From an uncultured Candidatus Actinomarina sp. (lineage in GTDB: Bacteria; Actinomycetota; Acidimicrobiia; Actinomarinales; Actinomarinaceae), in NCBI GenBank assembly GCA_902619825.1, contig CACNFT010000004.1, positions 86,697 to 150,696 on the forward strand: DNA of 64,000 bases, written 5' to 3'. The notes beneath the pieces were generated by a model that did no database searches, had not been told where the DNA came from, and was given only the letters and a program-made list of their open reading frames with translations. Made by a program: the position numbers and the translations under genes. The first letter of the stretch is position 1; each line of letters starts with the position of its first letter. This document shows positions 1 through 8,821 of the stretch, piece after piece.

Positions 1-1646
1 TCTATCAAACTAGACATTAGGTTTGATCGCATAAATTTACTTGATTGATCGATTGCATTAAATACCTCAACATATTTTTTTTCTGGATTAAATAAAAAAT
101 TCTTGACATTATTTACAAAGCTTAATGTTTGGACTTCTTGAAAATTATTGGAAGTAAAAACACTTGATAAGTAACTCTTAAGATCCCAATAACTTCCTTT
201 ATTATTTTTGTGAACTCCCTGAGGTAGAGTTGATTCAAAATTATTAAAACCATAATGTTTTGCAAATTCTTCTATAAGGTCCACTGGTCTATCTAGATCA
301 TATCGCCATGAGGGTGGTGTGAATTGCACACTCTCTTTGTTAACTTCAGAATCGATCATTAAAAATTTTAGAACTTTCTTTATAAATGATTCTTTTAAGT
401 CAATACCAAGCAGTTTTTTTATTTCAGAATATTTAAGAATTACCTTCTTGTTTTTCAAGTTGCCTTTATCATCTACATTTATTTCTGAATAATTAATAGT
501 TTGATTATCTTTTAATTCCATTAAAAAACGCTCTAAGCCATATTTTTGAATTTTATAATCAATACCTCTTTCAAACCGTATGGATGCATCAGATATCAAG
601 TTTAATTTCCTTGAAGTTTTCATAATGGATACTTTGTCAAAATACGCACTTTCAATAAGAAGATTTGTGGTGGCCTCTGATACTTCAGTTTCTAATCCCC
701 CCATTACTCCGGCTAAAGCAATTGGCTTATCATTGTCAGTAATAACAAGATCATTTGAATCTAAATTTCTCACTTGAGAGTCAAGTGTTGTAATTTTCTC
801 GTTGTTGTTAGCTTTTCTTACAGATATTGTTCCAAATAATTTATCTCTATCAAAAGCATGTAATGGTTGACCGATATCATATAAAATATAATTGGTTATG
901 TCGACCACATTATTTATAATCCTTGTTCCAACCTGTGTGAGCCTGTATCTCATTTCAAAAGAAGAGTTAGTTACATTAAAGTTTTCTATTTCTACTGAAC
1001 CATAAGAGTTACATTCTTTAATTTTTCCACTTTCTGCATTCAAAATATTTGCAATCGTTGGTTTAAGATTTGATTTTTTGTTCTTTAGTTTTTTATTGAA
1101 ATATCCCGAAAGTTCCCTTGCAATTCCCAAATAAGACATACAGTCTCCTCTATTTGGTGTAACACCAATTTCCCATATGAAATCATTACTTGAATAGATT
1201 GTAGAAAAATCAGTTCCTGGAAGTAGCTTTTCATCCAATAGAAGTATTCCATCATGATCATCCCAAAGATCAAGTTCTGCAGCTGAACAAATCATCCCAT
1301 TTGATTGAATTCCTCTAATGTCACGTTTTTCGATTTTAAAATTATCTTTAATCTCTGAATTTGGTAACGCAACTGGAACGACTGCTCCTACGTCAAAATT
1401 CCAAGCTCCACAAACAATTTCATAAATATTATTACCAACATCAGTTTTAGTAATTCGAACTTTGTCAGCATTAGGATGTTCATACACCTCAAGTACTTTA
1501 CCTACAACGATGTTTTCATAATTAGGGTTTAGTTCCTTTTTGTTTTCTATTTCGAAACCTAAACTTTCTAAAGCCTCAGAAATTTCAGAATTAGATATGT
1601 TTTCAATATCTATCCAATCGTTAAGCCAAGATTTCAATATCTTCAT
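1..1646 (-). CDS. pheT: Phenylalanine-tRNA ligase beta subunit, C-terminal part cut off
   Basis: Beta subunit of the alpha2-beta2 phenylalanyl-tRNA synthetase; it binds tRNA-Phe and carries the editing site. About 548 residues of roughly 790 are visible and no stop is reached before the window edge. The N-terminal OB-fold tRNA-binding domain lies around residues 40-150 (HPNADKVRI, then GVTPNRGDCMSYLGIARE). The B3/B4 core has DITNYILYDIGQPLHAFD, and the B5 region has DLIEEFAKHYGF. The ATG shares one base with the pheS stop (TAATG), so translation is coupled to pheS. No frameshift was seen. Last gene of the infC-rpmI-rplT-pheS-pheT run. Confidence 0.97.
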   Translation of the reverse strand, partial: MKILKSWLNDWIDIENISNSEISEALESLGFEIENKKELNPNYENIVVGKVLEVYEHPNADKVRITKTDVGNNIYEIVCGAWNFDVGAVVPVALPNSEIKDNFKIEKRDIRGIQSNGMICSAAELDLWDDHDGILLLDEKLLPGTDFSTIYSSNDFIWEIGVTPNRGDCMSYLGIARELSGYFNKKLKNKKSNLKPTIANILNAESGKIKECNSYGSVEIENFNVTNSSFEMRYRLTQVGTRIINNVVDITNYILYDIGQPLHAFDRDKLFGTISVRKANNNEKITTLDSQVRNLDSNDLVITDNDKPIALAGVMGGLETEVSEATTNLLIESAYFDKVSIMKTSRKLNLISDASIRFERGIDYKIQKYGLERFLMELKDNQTINYSEINVDDKGNLKNKKVILKYSEIKKLLGIDLKESFIKKVLKFLMIDSEVNKESVQFTPPSWRYDLDRPVDLIEEFAKHYGFNNFESTLPQGVHKNNKGSYWDLKSYLSSVFTSNNFQEVQTLSFVNNVKNFLFNPEKKYVEVFNAIDQSSKFMRSNLMSSLI

Positions 1647-2638
1647 TAAAACTGCCTTAAAAACCTTAAGTCATTTTCATAAAAGTTTTTTATATGATCA
1701 ATACCATATCTAATCATTGCTAATCTCTCAACTCCTACACCAAACGCGAATCCCTGAGAATCTGTGTTATATCCAACATGTTTGAAAACGTTAGGATCTA
1801 CCATTCCACATCCTAGGATTTCAAGCCATTCTCCATCTTTCCAACTAACTAAAACTTCAGCTGATGGTTCAGTGAATGGAAAAAAATGAGGAATAAACTT
1901 TGTCTTTAAGTCTTTTCCAAAAAATTCTTTAACAAAATACTCCAATGTTCCTTTTAAATCAGAAAACGTTAAGTTTTCATCAACTGCTAAACCTTCAATC
2001 TGATGAAAAACCGGTGAGTGAGTAGCATCAAGTTGGTCTGATCTGTAAACTCTTCCTGGAGCAACAATATAAACAGGTGGTTTATTGTTTTGCATATGTC
2101 TTACTTGAACAGTACTTGTTTGTGTCCTTAATAATTTTTCTAGTTTGTTGTCCAAATATAATGTGTCTGATTCATATCTTGCAGGATGCCAGTCTGGTGT
2201 ATTTAATGCATCAAAATTATGCCAGGATGTTTCTGCTTCAGGTCCAGTTGCAACTGTATAACCAATAGCTGCAAAAATATCAACTACTTCATTCATTACA
2301 TTTGTTAAAACATGATTTTTGCTACCTAAGTTTTTGTACCAATCTATGGAAATATCTTTATTATCATTTAGTTCTTTTTGAATAAAAAATTTAGATTTGA
2401 AATTAGTTTTCTCTTCATTTAATTTTGAGGTTATATTATTTGAAAGATCTTGTAGCAATTTTCCATACTTTTTTCTAGAAACTTCATTTAATGAAGATAA
2501 TGATTTTCTTTCTTCTGACAATAAGGAATTTTTACCAAGAAATTCTTTCTCAATGTCATCGAAATCTTCGATTTGAGCAACTTCTTCAAGTCTTAGTAAA
2601 AAAGCGGCAAATATTTTATCGGTATTAACCTCAGGCAT
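1646..2638 (-). CDS. pheS: Phenylalanine-tRNA ligase alpha subunit
   Basis: Catalytic alpha subunit that charges tRNA-Phe with phenylalanine in the cytoplasm. It has 330 residues, close to the usual 330-350. The first 90 or so residues are charged and helical, as expected for the tRNA-binding coiled coil. Class II motif 2 is seen as GRVYRSDQLDATHSPVFHQ and motif 3 as GVGVERLAM at residues 300-308. The start overlaps the rplT stop by 8 bases and the stop overlaps pheT by one base. Assignment is secure from the motifs and the infC-rpmI-rplT-pheS-pheT order. Confidence 0.98.
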   Translation of the reverse strand: MPEVNTDKIFAAFLLRLEEVAQIEDFDDIEKEFLGKNSLLSEERKSLSSLNEVSRKKYGKLLQDLSNNITSKLNEEKTNFKSKFFIQKELNDNKDISIDWYKNLGSKNHVLTNVMNEVVDIFAAIGYTVATGPEAETSWHNFDALNTPDWHPARYESDTLYLDNKLEKLLRTQTSTVQVRHMQNNKPPVYIVAPGRVYRSDQLDATHSPVFHQIEGLAVDENLTFSDLKGTLEYFVKEFFGKDLKTKFIPHFFPFTEPSAEVLVSWKDGEWLEILGCGMVDPNVFKHVGYNTDSQGFAFGVGVERLAMIRYGIDHIKNFYENDLRFLRQF

Positions 2639-2990
2639 TTATATTTTTTTTAGCTAAATCTACAAGTTTTTTAAATCCATCAGGATCATTGATAGCTAAA
2701 TCAGCCAATATTTTTCTATCAACTTTGACTTGAGCGTTTGTTAGACCGTTAATTAATTTTGAATATGACAAACCATGTTGTCTTGATGCTGCATTAATTC
2801 TAGATATCCATATTTTTCGATATGTTGCTTTCTTGTCTTTACGATGAGCGAAGGCGTCATTACCTGCATGCATCACTTGTTCTTTAGCTGTCCTTAAACG
2901 CTTGCTTCTAGCTCCTGTATAACCTTTAGCTTGTTTAAGAATCTTTTTTCTTGATTTTCTACTACTTACTGATCTTCTTACTCTTACCAT
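2631..2990 (-). CDS. rplT: 50S ribosomal protein L20
   Basis: Large-subunit 23S rRNA-binding protein needed early in 50S assembly. The 119 residues are the normal length. The Arg/Lys-rich N-terminal extension (RRSVSSRKSRKKILKQAKGY) and the globular part containing KIWISRINAASRQHGLSYS are typical of L20. Its start lies directly after the rpmI stop with no gap, and its end overlaps pheS. L20 represses its own operon in several bacteria; whether it does so here cannot be read from the sequence. Confidence 0.98.
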   Translation of the reverse strand: MVRVRRSVSSRKSRKKILKQAKGYTGARSKRLRTAKEQVMHAGNDAFAHRKDKKATYRKIWISRINAASRQHGLSYSKLINGLTNAQVKVDRKILADLAINDPDGFKKLVDLAKKNINA

Positions 2991-3179
2991 CTAACTCAAC
3001 AACTTTCTTATTTTTTTTGAATCACCCTTAGAAGATTCAACATCTCTTTTTAGTCTTGACCATGAGTTGCTACCTTTAGCCAATTTATAATGTGATCTGT
3101 GAGCACGCCTTCGCATGAATTTTCCAGTACCACTAACTCTTATTCTTTTTTTCATTCCTTTGTGAGTTTTATGCTTCAT
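2991..3179 (-). CDS. rpmI: 50S ribosomal protein L35
   Basis: Small basic ribosomal protein of the large subunit, 62 residues (the family is usually 62-66). The family signature KHKTHKGMKKRIRVSGTGK with the following RRRAHRSH is complete. The ATG overlaps the infC stop by four bases and the stop abuts the rplT start, so infC, rpmI and rplT are translationally linked. Confidence 0.98.
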   Translation of the reverse strand: MKHKTHKGMKKRIRVSGTGKFMRRRAHRSHYKLAKGSNSWSRLKRDVESSKGDSKKIRKLLS

Positions 3180-3706
3180 TTTTTACCTCCGTTAGGCGCT
3201 AGTACCATTGTTAATGATCTACCATCTGGTCTAGAAGTTGATTCAACCATAGCTAAATCAACAAGTTCATCTCTAAAATTATCTAAGATTTTTTGTCCTA
3301 ATTCAGGATATTCTGCTTCCCTACCTCTAAATCTCATAGTAAATTTCACTTTATCTCCGTCTTCTAAAAACTTTTTTGATTGATTTAATTTAATTTTGTA
3401 ATCGTGTGTATCAATCTTTGGTTTCAGTTGTATTTCCTTTACATTAATTTTTACTTGTTTTTTCCTTGACTCCCTTGCTTTTTGATTAAGCTCATATTTA
3501 TATTTGCCATAATCCATTAATCGAGCAACAGGCGGCTTACTTTCCGGAGAGACTTCAACAAGATCAAGTTCAAGTTCATCAGCCAATATAAGGGCTTTTT
3601 TAAGTTCCAATTCTCCAACTTGAACGCCATCTGGTGCAATTACCAATAGCTTCTTGGATTTTATCTCTTCGTTAACATTTAATTCTGCTATTTGTTTTCC
3701 TTTCAT
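3176..3706 (-). CDS. infC: Translation initiation factor IF-3
   Basis: Binds the 30S subunit, prevents 50S joining and proofreads start-codon selection. The 176 residues contain an N domain beginning at NVNEEIKSKKLLVIAPDGVQ, the central helix, and a C domain with RFRGREAEYPELGQKIL. The ATG follows a U tract directly and has no Shine-Dalgarno. The bases AAAGGA inside codons 2-3 would instead suit an AUA at codon 6, which would echo the AUU start of E. coli infC; this is speculative and I keep the ATG. A terminator-like hairpin ends at the base before the ATG (separate entry). First gene of the IF3-L35-L20-PheST run. Confidence 0.96.
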   Translation of the reverse strand: MKGKQIAELNVNEEIKSKKLLVIAPDGVQVGELELKKALILADELELDLVEVSPESKPPVARLMDYGKYKYELNQKARESRKKQVKINVKEIQLKPKIDTHDYKIKLNQSKKFLEDGDKVKFTMRFRGREAEYPELGQKILDNFRDELVDLAMVESTSRPDGRSLTMVLAPNGGKK

Positions 3707-3732
3707 AAAAAAAACAGCACGAAGCTGTTTTT
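3707..3732 (-). terminator. Terminator-like hairpin abutting the infC start codon
   Basis: Reading the minus strand, AAAAACAGC and GCTGTTTTT form a perfect 9-bp stem with a 5-base loop (TTCGT). The right arm runs into eight T residues, and the next three bases are the infC ATG. It can act as an intrinsic terminator for the upstream rib genes, as an attenuator in the infC leader, or as both. TATGGT at 3741-3746 is a possible -10 just upstream of the hairpin. Confidence 0.7.
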
Positions 3733-3803
3733 AATTACCATACTATTTTTCACAGTAGGTGGAACATCGTTCGCTTAGAATTTATTATATAACTTAATTT
3801 TTA

Positions 3804-4202
3804 TTATGTAATGAAAAGATTATTTAAAGCTTGTGCAGATTCAGCACCCTTATTATTTTCAGACCCAGCTCTATCATTTGCTTGGTCAATATTAAGTACG
3901 TTTAAGACACAGTTTGAAATATATACATTTTTTAGTGTTGTTAAATTTAATAATTGATTAGCAATACTCGAAGATAAAAATTCATAATGATCTGTCTCAC
4001 CTTTAACAATGACTCCAATAGCTACAAACTTATCGTATTCGTCTATAAGTGAATTAATTTTATATATAATTTCCCAACTACCATTTACCTTAAACTCATC
4101 ACATACAAAAGTTGCATCAATTGAATTATTGAATCCATCTAATAAACCATTAGTGACATCTTTGTAATAATCTGAATAGACAATTGCTACTTTATTCTTC
4201 AT
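3804..4202 (-). CDS. ribH: 6,7-dimethyl-8-ribityllumazine synthase, short form
   Basis: Condenses 5-amino-6-ribitylamino-uracil with dihydroxybutanone phosphate to give the riboflavin precursor lumazine. It has only 132 residues against the usual 150-160. The family segments are recognisable: GSWEI for the usual GAxE site, GVIVKGETDHYEFL with the conserved His near residue 71, and AGSENNKGAESA near the C terminus. I start at MKNKVAIVYSDYY (ATG 4202), which overlaps the ribBA stop by 11 bases. A longer reading from 4238 only adds residues that do not look like the family. Last gene of the rpe-rib run. Confidence 0.9.
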   Translation of the reverse strand: MKNKVAIVYSDYYKDVTNGLLDGFNNSIDATFVCDEFKVNGSWEIIYKINSLIDEYDKFVAIGVIVKGETDHYEFLSSSIANQLLNLTTLKNVYISNCVLNVLNIDQANDRAGSENNKGAESAQALNNLFIT

Positions 4203-5394
4203 TAAAATTATGACCCATCTTGTTTTCTTTTGTCTCAAGATATGAAGTATTTTCTGGTGTTGTTTTTCCCTTAATTGGCGTCCTTTTTACAATATTTAAA
4301 CCAAAACCTTCTAAACCTGCTCTTTTGCTTGGATTATTTGTGAGTAAATTCATATTCGTAATGCCTAAATCTCTAAGTATCAGTGCACCAGTTCCATAAT
4401 CTCTTTGATCCATTTCAAAACCAAGTTGAATGTTTGCTTCAACCGTATCTGCACCTTCATCTTGTAATGAGTATGCTTTAATCTTATTTCCTAGACCTAT
4501 TCCTCTTCCTTCATGTCCTCTCATGTACAGTAGAACACCAGAACCATTATTTACAATAGTTTCTAATGCACTATCTAATTGGTATCCACAATCACATTTA
4601 TTTGAACTAAATACATCACCTGTTAAACACTCTGAGTGCACTCTTACCATTGAAGACTCACCTTCTAAGTAATTCTCATATGTCAGTGCAATATGCTCAG
4701 TATTATCATTATTGTCTTTGTAAACATGCGCAGTAAATTCACCAAATTCAGTTGGTACTTTTGCTTTAGATACAAAAGATACAGGATTTGTTAATTGCAA
4801 CTTGTACTCGATTAAGTCTTTAATTGTCCCAATAGCTACATCGTGTTTTTTCGAAAAATTTACTAGATCGTCAATGCGTGCCATTGAACCATCATCATTT
4901 ATTATTTCACAAATAACAGCCACGGGATAATGATCAGCGAGTAAACACAAGTCTACAGCTGCTTCAGTATGACCAGCACGTCTTAATACTCCTCCATCCA
5001 TAGCCTGCAAAGGAAAGACGTGACCTGGAACTTTAAAATCTTGTCTGGTAGCATTTGGATCACTAAGACCTTTTATTGTTTTAAATCTATCATCTGCTGA
5101 AATTCCTGTTGAAACCCCATCTCCCATTAGATCAACTGAAGTTGTAAATTGTGTATCTTCTTCATTATCAATACCTTGCATTAATGAAAGTTTTAACTTT
5201 GTTGCTACATCTTTTGCGATTGGTGCGCACACAAGACCCTTTGCATAAGTTATCATAAAGTTGATGTGTTCAGGCGTTAAGTACTGTGAAGATACAATTA
5301 AATCACCTTCATTCTCTCTGTCTTCATCGTCAACAAGAATGACCATCTCACCTTTTTTAAATTTTTCGATAATAACTTCTATGTCACTTATCAT
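4192..5394 (-). CDS. ribBA: Bifunctional DHBP synthase / GTP cyclohydrolase II
   Basis: Opens both branches of riboflavin synthesis. The RibB half makes 3,4-dihydroxy-2-butanone 4-phosphate from ribulose 5-phosphate, and the RibA half opens the GTP ring. The RibB signature VDDEDRENEGDL is at residues 21-32, and RAGHTEAAVDL follows later. The RibA half contains the zinc-binding segment HSECLTGDVFSSNKCDCG with its three Cys and the GHEGRGIGLGNK loop. The 400 residues match the fused actinobacterial length. The start overlaps the ribE stop by 11 bases. Confidence 0.98.
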   Translation of the reverse strand: MISDIEVIIEKFKKGEMVILVDDEDRENEGDLIVSSQYLTPEHINFMITYAKGLVCAPIAKDVATKLKLSLMQGIDNEEDTQFTTSVDLMGDGVSTGISADDRFKTIKGLSDPNATRQDFKVPGHVFPLQAMDGGVLRRAGHTEAAVDLCLLADHYPVAVICEIINDDGSMARIDDLVNFSKKHDVAIGTIKDLIEYKLQLTNPVSFVSKAKVPTEFGEFTAHVYKDNNDNTEHIALTYENYLEGESSMVRVHSECLTGDVFSSNKCDCGYQLDSALETIVNNGSGVLLYMRGHEGRGIGLGNKIKAYSLQDEGADTVEANIQLGFEMDQRDYGTGALILRDLGITNMNLLTNNPSKRAGLEGFGLNIVKRTPIKGKTTPENTSYLETKENKMGHNFNEE

Positions 5395-5962
5395 TTATCA
5401 TTCTTTCCATATATTTAGCAAGTATGTCATATTCAATGTTAACTATCGAACCGGTTTTAAGGTACTTTAAATTTGTCCTTTGATAAGTCTCGTTTATAAC
5501 CGCTACACTGAATTCTTCTTTATCGGGATTAACAACAGTTAAAGATATACCATTTATAGTCACAGAACCTTTATCAACTATATATCTTGTATCCGTATTT
5601 TTAAAATGATATGTCCAAAGATTATTATCGTTTTCAACAATGTTTGTTACAACAGATGTATTATCAACATGGCCTTGTACTATATGTCCACTTAAGAAAG
5701 TAGTTAAAGTAGCAGGAAGTTCTAAATTTGTTTTAACATCCTTTTTATATTCTTTAGCCACAGTTCTATTGAATGTTTCTTCAGATACTTGAAAATTTAA
5801 GAAATCATCCTTGTAATCTCTTAATGTAAGACACGTGCCATCTATGGAAATACTAGTACCTGATTCCAAACCATGATATGAATCATTATCTGTACTTATT
5901 TGTATTTCATCAATACTTCTTGATTCAATATTTCCAATTGAATTAATAATTCCAGTAAACAT
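5384..5962 (-). CDS. ribE: Riboflavin synthase alpha chain
   Basis: Dismutates two 6,7-dimethyl-8-ribityllumazine molecules to riboflavin and the pyrimidine that RibH reuses. The 192 residues begin with the invariant MFTGII and contain two similar lumazine-binding repeats, the second starting near SGHIVQGHVDNTSVV. The length is slightly under the usual 200-215. The ATG shares one base with the ribD stop. Confidence 0.97.
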   Translation of the reverse strand: MFTGIINSIGNIESRSIDEIQISTDNDSYHGLESGTSISIDGTCLTLRDYKDDFLNFQVSEETFNRTVAKEYKKDVKTNLELPATLTTFLSGHIVQGHVDNTSVVTNIVENDNNLWTYHFKNTDTRYIVDKGSVTINGISLTVVNPDKEEFSVAVINETYQRTNLKYLKTGSIVNIEYDILAKYMERMINDK

Positions 5963-6945
5963 TACTTATTAGTATAAGTAGTTAATAGATTATCAATAAT
6001 AGGATATTCTTGAATAGAATTAAAGTTATTACTGATATATTCCTCAATTGTTTTATCAATTTTTAATCCATTTTCAAGGCTATCTGATGACTTAAAATAG
6101 TAAAATTCGTCAATCATATCTTCATTTAAAAAATAAGACAAAATAGAATTACCACCTTCAACTAATCCACTTTTTATAGAATGTCTCTCTAAAAAGCTAC
6201 TAAATGAATCTTCATCATTCTCAACATAAAATATAAAATTATTAAATGAACTAGAGTATTTTTTAAGCTCTTTAGTGTCATTCCCCCACAAAACAACTGG
6301 TTGAGGATTTTTATATTCATAATCCAGACGTACATTCAACTTTGGATTGTCAATTTTTAATGTATTTTTTCCAATTATGACGGAATCTACAGTTGCTCTT
6401 AAATAATGGGTAATTTCTAATGAATTTTTATTGGTAATATACCTGTTGTTTTCATTGTATATTATATGGTCTGCTGAAGTGGCTACTTTACCAATGAGAT
6501 ATGGTTTATCATCTGTAATTTTGTATCCAGGATTTAAAAAATCATTTACACCATTTTCAATAGATACATTTAAATCGTTGTTCTTTAAAAGTTCGATACC
6601 TTTACCATTAGTTCTTTCATCACGATCTATATCCCCAACAACTATATTTTGTACATTTGTTTCCAAAACAGCATTTGCGCAAGATGGTGAGGTGTCATCA
6701 TGAAAACAAGGTTCTAATGTAACATACAAAGTATCATTTTCTGAAATATCTGAATTTTTAAATAGATTATATTCAGCATGGTCCTTATCTTTCTCTTTAT
6801 GTGCAGTTATCTTTTTTATTTTATTATTTTTATCAACCAGCACAGCACCGACTCTTGGATTTGGATATGGATCATATCTAAGTGCAAATTTAATTGCTTC
6901 AATCATATGCTCAGAAAAATTGAGATATTGAAGACTATTTAGCAA
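5962..6945 (-). CDS. ribD: Bifunctional riboflavin deaminase / reductase
   Basis: Deaminates and then reduces the pyrimidine made by GTP cyclohydrolase II. The N-terminal deaminase has PNPRVGAVLVD, the HAE zinc/catalytic motif and TLEPCFHDDTSPSCANA, which supplies two zinc Cys. The C-terminal part (about residues 150-327) is a RibD-type reductase, visible as VIIGKNTLKIDNPKLNVR. At 327 residues it is shorter than the usual 350-380, with the loss in the reductase half. The start overlaps the rpe stop by 11 bases. An internal Met at residue 14 is a possible alternative start. Confidence 0.94.
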   Translation of the reverse strand: MLNSLQYLNFSEHMIEAIKFALRYDPYPNPRVGAVLVDKNNKIKKITAHKEKDKDHAEYNLFKNSDISENDTLYVTLEPCFHDDTSPSCANAVLETNVQNIVVGDIDRDERTNGKGIELLKNNDLNVSIENGVNDFLNPGYKITDDKPYLIGKVATSADHIIYNENNRYITNKNSLEITHYLRATVDSVIIGKNTLKIDNPKLNVRLDYEYKNPQPVVLWGNDTKELKKYSSSFNNFIFYVENDEDSFSSFLERHSIKSGLVEGGNSILSYFLNEDMIDEFYYFKSSDSLENGLKIDKTIEEYISNNFNSIQEYPIIDNLLTTYTNK

Positions 6946-7525
6946 ATATAGCTCCTCCCTGAACAGCTATATCAACTTTTAAATCTCTCAGGGTTTGAAG
7001 TTCTTCATTTTTAACCCCTCCATCAACAATTAATAAATTAGAGTAATTAGGATAAGTATTTTTAAATTCAGTAATTCTATCTAATAAATTAACTGCTTTA
7101 CTTTGATTTGAAAACCCCGGATTTACTGTAAGCAACAATACGCTATGTGTATTATCAATGTAATCAGATAATACATTTATATCTGTACTCGGTAATATAC
7201 CAATTCCAACGTTATTGTGTTTATTCACTAGTGAACTAAATAATTCAGGTGACGTTGTTTCACAATGTACAGTTACTATATCTGAGCCAAATTCAAACGC
7301 TTTACTAGTAAATAATTCGTTGTTATTTAACATCAAATGTGTATCAACAATATATTCTGTGTTAGTTTTGATGTACTCAATAATTGCTACTGGTAGTGAA
7401 ATATTATCTGTGAAATTACCGTCTGTAATATCTACATGTAATTGATCAAAACTATCTTTGTAGTTTTCTAATTCATCAAGAAGATTATATATATTTGATG
7501 CTTGAATACTTGCTGATATTTTCAT
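6935..7525 (-). CDS. rpe: Ribulose-phosphate 3-epimerase, short form
   Basis: Interconverts ribulose 5-phosphate and xylulose 5-phosphate in the pentose phosphate pathway, and so controls supply of the substrate used by RibBA. The TIM-barrel signatures are present: SIQASNIYNL, LHVDITDGNF with the metal-binding Asp, THLMLNN, LLTVNPGFSNQ and LLIVDGGVK. The 196 residues are short for a family of 210-225. It sits directly ahead of ribD and overlaps fmt by four bases. Confidence 0.93.
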   Translation of the reverse strand: MKISASIQASNIYNLLDELENYKDSFDQLHVDITDGNFTDNISLPVAIIEYIKTNTEYIVDTHLMLNNNELFTSKAFEFGSDIVTVHCETTSPELFSSLVNKHNNVGIGILPSTDINVLSDYIDNTHSVLLLTVNPGFSNQSKAVNLLDRITEFKNTYPNYSNLLIVDGGVKNEELQTLRDLKVDIAVQGGAIFAK

Positions 7526-8349
7526 TTGAGCCCACGCATATAATCATTTGCTTTCATTCTTTTTTTCCCTTCAGGTGTTATTTCATCTAAATATAAGAGT
7601 CCATCTTTTAATTCATATGTAAAATTTGAATTATTTTCAGTATATTTATGAATTTTAATTATTTTTGAATCGTACTTAATAAAAGCAGGACCTAAAACAT
7701 CAAAAGCTTTTATTTTATTTTTTGCATTGAATAGTGTATCTTCATTACTTATAAAATAATCATTTTTGGTGAATTTATAACTTCTAGTTACTTCACCGAC
7801 TTGATCTTTCAATGATGAACTAAAGTCGATGCTGTTAAAGTTTATTTTAAAATCTTCAGATAATTCTTCATATACATTTGATGAATAATTGTTAACAATA
7901 TCAATTTGATTTTTAAAAAGTATCGGACCTTTATCGACCTCATTAATGATCTTAAAAATGGTATATCCAAATAGTGTATCGCCATTTAATATTGTTGTTT
8001 CAACTGGGGATGGACCGACTAGATTAGGTAATATACTTAAATGAATATTGAATATTGAAGGATGTTTATTTAGAAAATCGTTTGAAAAAATAGAACCAAA
8101 ACTTACGCAGATACCAAAATCCATATCATCATAATATTTTGAATTAGAAAAGTAAGTATATTCAACATTATTACTTCTGCAATAATCTTCAACCGGATTA
8201 TTTAAAATCTTCCTACCACGGCCAGTATTCCGAGGCTCTGTTGTCACGACTTTTATTGAATCGTAATTTTCTATTAAAGTATTTAAGTAAGGAATACTCC
8301 TATTGTCACTACCAAAAAAATACTTATAAGTCATTTCCTGGAAACCCAT
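7522..8349 (-). CDS. fmt: Methionyl-tRNA formyltransferase, divergent short form
   Basis: Formylates initiator Met-tRNA using 10-formyl-tetrahydrofolate. The catalytic core is readable: NIHLSILPNLVGPSPVE holds the Asn and His, and the Asp is in VDKGPILF where most enzymes have DTGPIL. The 275 residues are shorter than the usual 305-320, mainly in the C-terminal tRNA-binding domain. The start is uncertain between ATG 8349 and ATG 8334 (MTYKYFFGSDN). The latter has AGGA almost touching it. Fmt and Def being adjacent is the common bacterial pairing. Confidence 0.88.
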   Translation of the reverse strand: MGFQEMTYKYFFGSDNRSIPYLNTLIENYDSIKVVTTEPRNTGRGRKILNNPVEDYCRSNNVEYTYFSNSKYYDDMDFGICVSFGSIFSNDFLNKHPSIFNIHLSILPNLVGPSPVETTILNGDTLFGYTIFKIINEVDKGPILFKNQIDIVNNYSSNVYEELSEDFKINFNSIDFSSSLKDQVGEVTRSYKFTKNDYFISNEDTLFNAKNKIKAFDVLGPAFIKYDSKIIKIHKYTENNSNFTYELKDGLLYLDEITPEGKKRMKANDYMRGLK

Positions 8350-8821
8350 TTAGTGCAATTTTTTTAATTGCTTCTTTTCTCTCTTTTCTAGATAAAGATG
8401 ATAGTAAAAGCTTGCCTTTTAAATGGTCATATTCATGTTGCAGAACTCTACCCATAAGATCTTCCCCTTCATATGTAATATCTTCACCGTTTATATCTTG
8501 ACAGTAGATTTTTGAATATTCTGGTCTTTCAATTTCCCAATAATAACCAGGTAATGAAAGACATCCCTCTAAAAATACCGCAGAACCCTCAACTTCGATT
8601 TTCTTTGGATTGACTGCTACGTTCGGACCTTCTCCAGCATCAAAAACAAAAATATTTTTATTTATACCAATTTGTGGAGCTGCTAGACCTACCCCAGGCG
8701 CCTCATACATAATTTTTATCATTCTCTCTGATAATTTTTTTAATGTTTCATCAAATTCAGTAATATTTACTGATTTAAATTTAAGGGATGGGTGACCAAA
8801 AGTTACAATTTCATTCATCAT
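8324..8821 (-). CDS. def: Peptide deformylase
   Basis: Metal-dependent enzyme that removes the formyl group from nascent proteins. All three motifs are intact: GVGLAAPQIG near residue 45, EGCLSLP with the metal-binding Cys near residue 90, and HEYDHLKG with both metal His near residue 133. The 165 residues are normal. The start overlaps the priA-like gene by four bases and the end overlaps fmt, so deformylation and formylation genes are coupled. Confidence 0.97.
   Translation of the reverse strand: MMNEIVTFGHPSLKFKSVNITEFDETLKKLSERMIKIMYEAPGVGLAAPQIGINKNIFVFDAGEGPNVAVNPKKIEVEGSAVFLEGCLSLPGYYWEIERPEYSKIYCQDINGEDITYEGEDLMGRVLQHEYDHLKGKLLLSSLSRKERKEAIKKIALNGFPGNDL

Noticed and set aside
6431..6703. 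90-residue plus-strand ORF inside ribD
   Set aside because: Antisense to intact ribD motifs, with no start signal.
7526..8349. FMN riboswitch ahead of the riboflavin genes
   Set aside because: The rib genes lie within an unbroken overlapping series from fmt and rpe, leaving no space for an RFN element.
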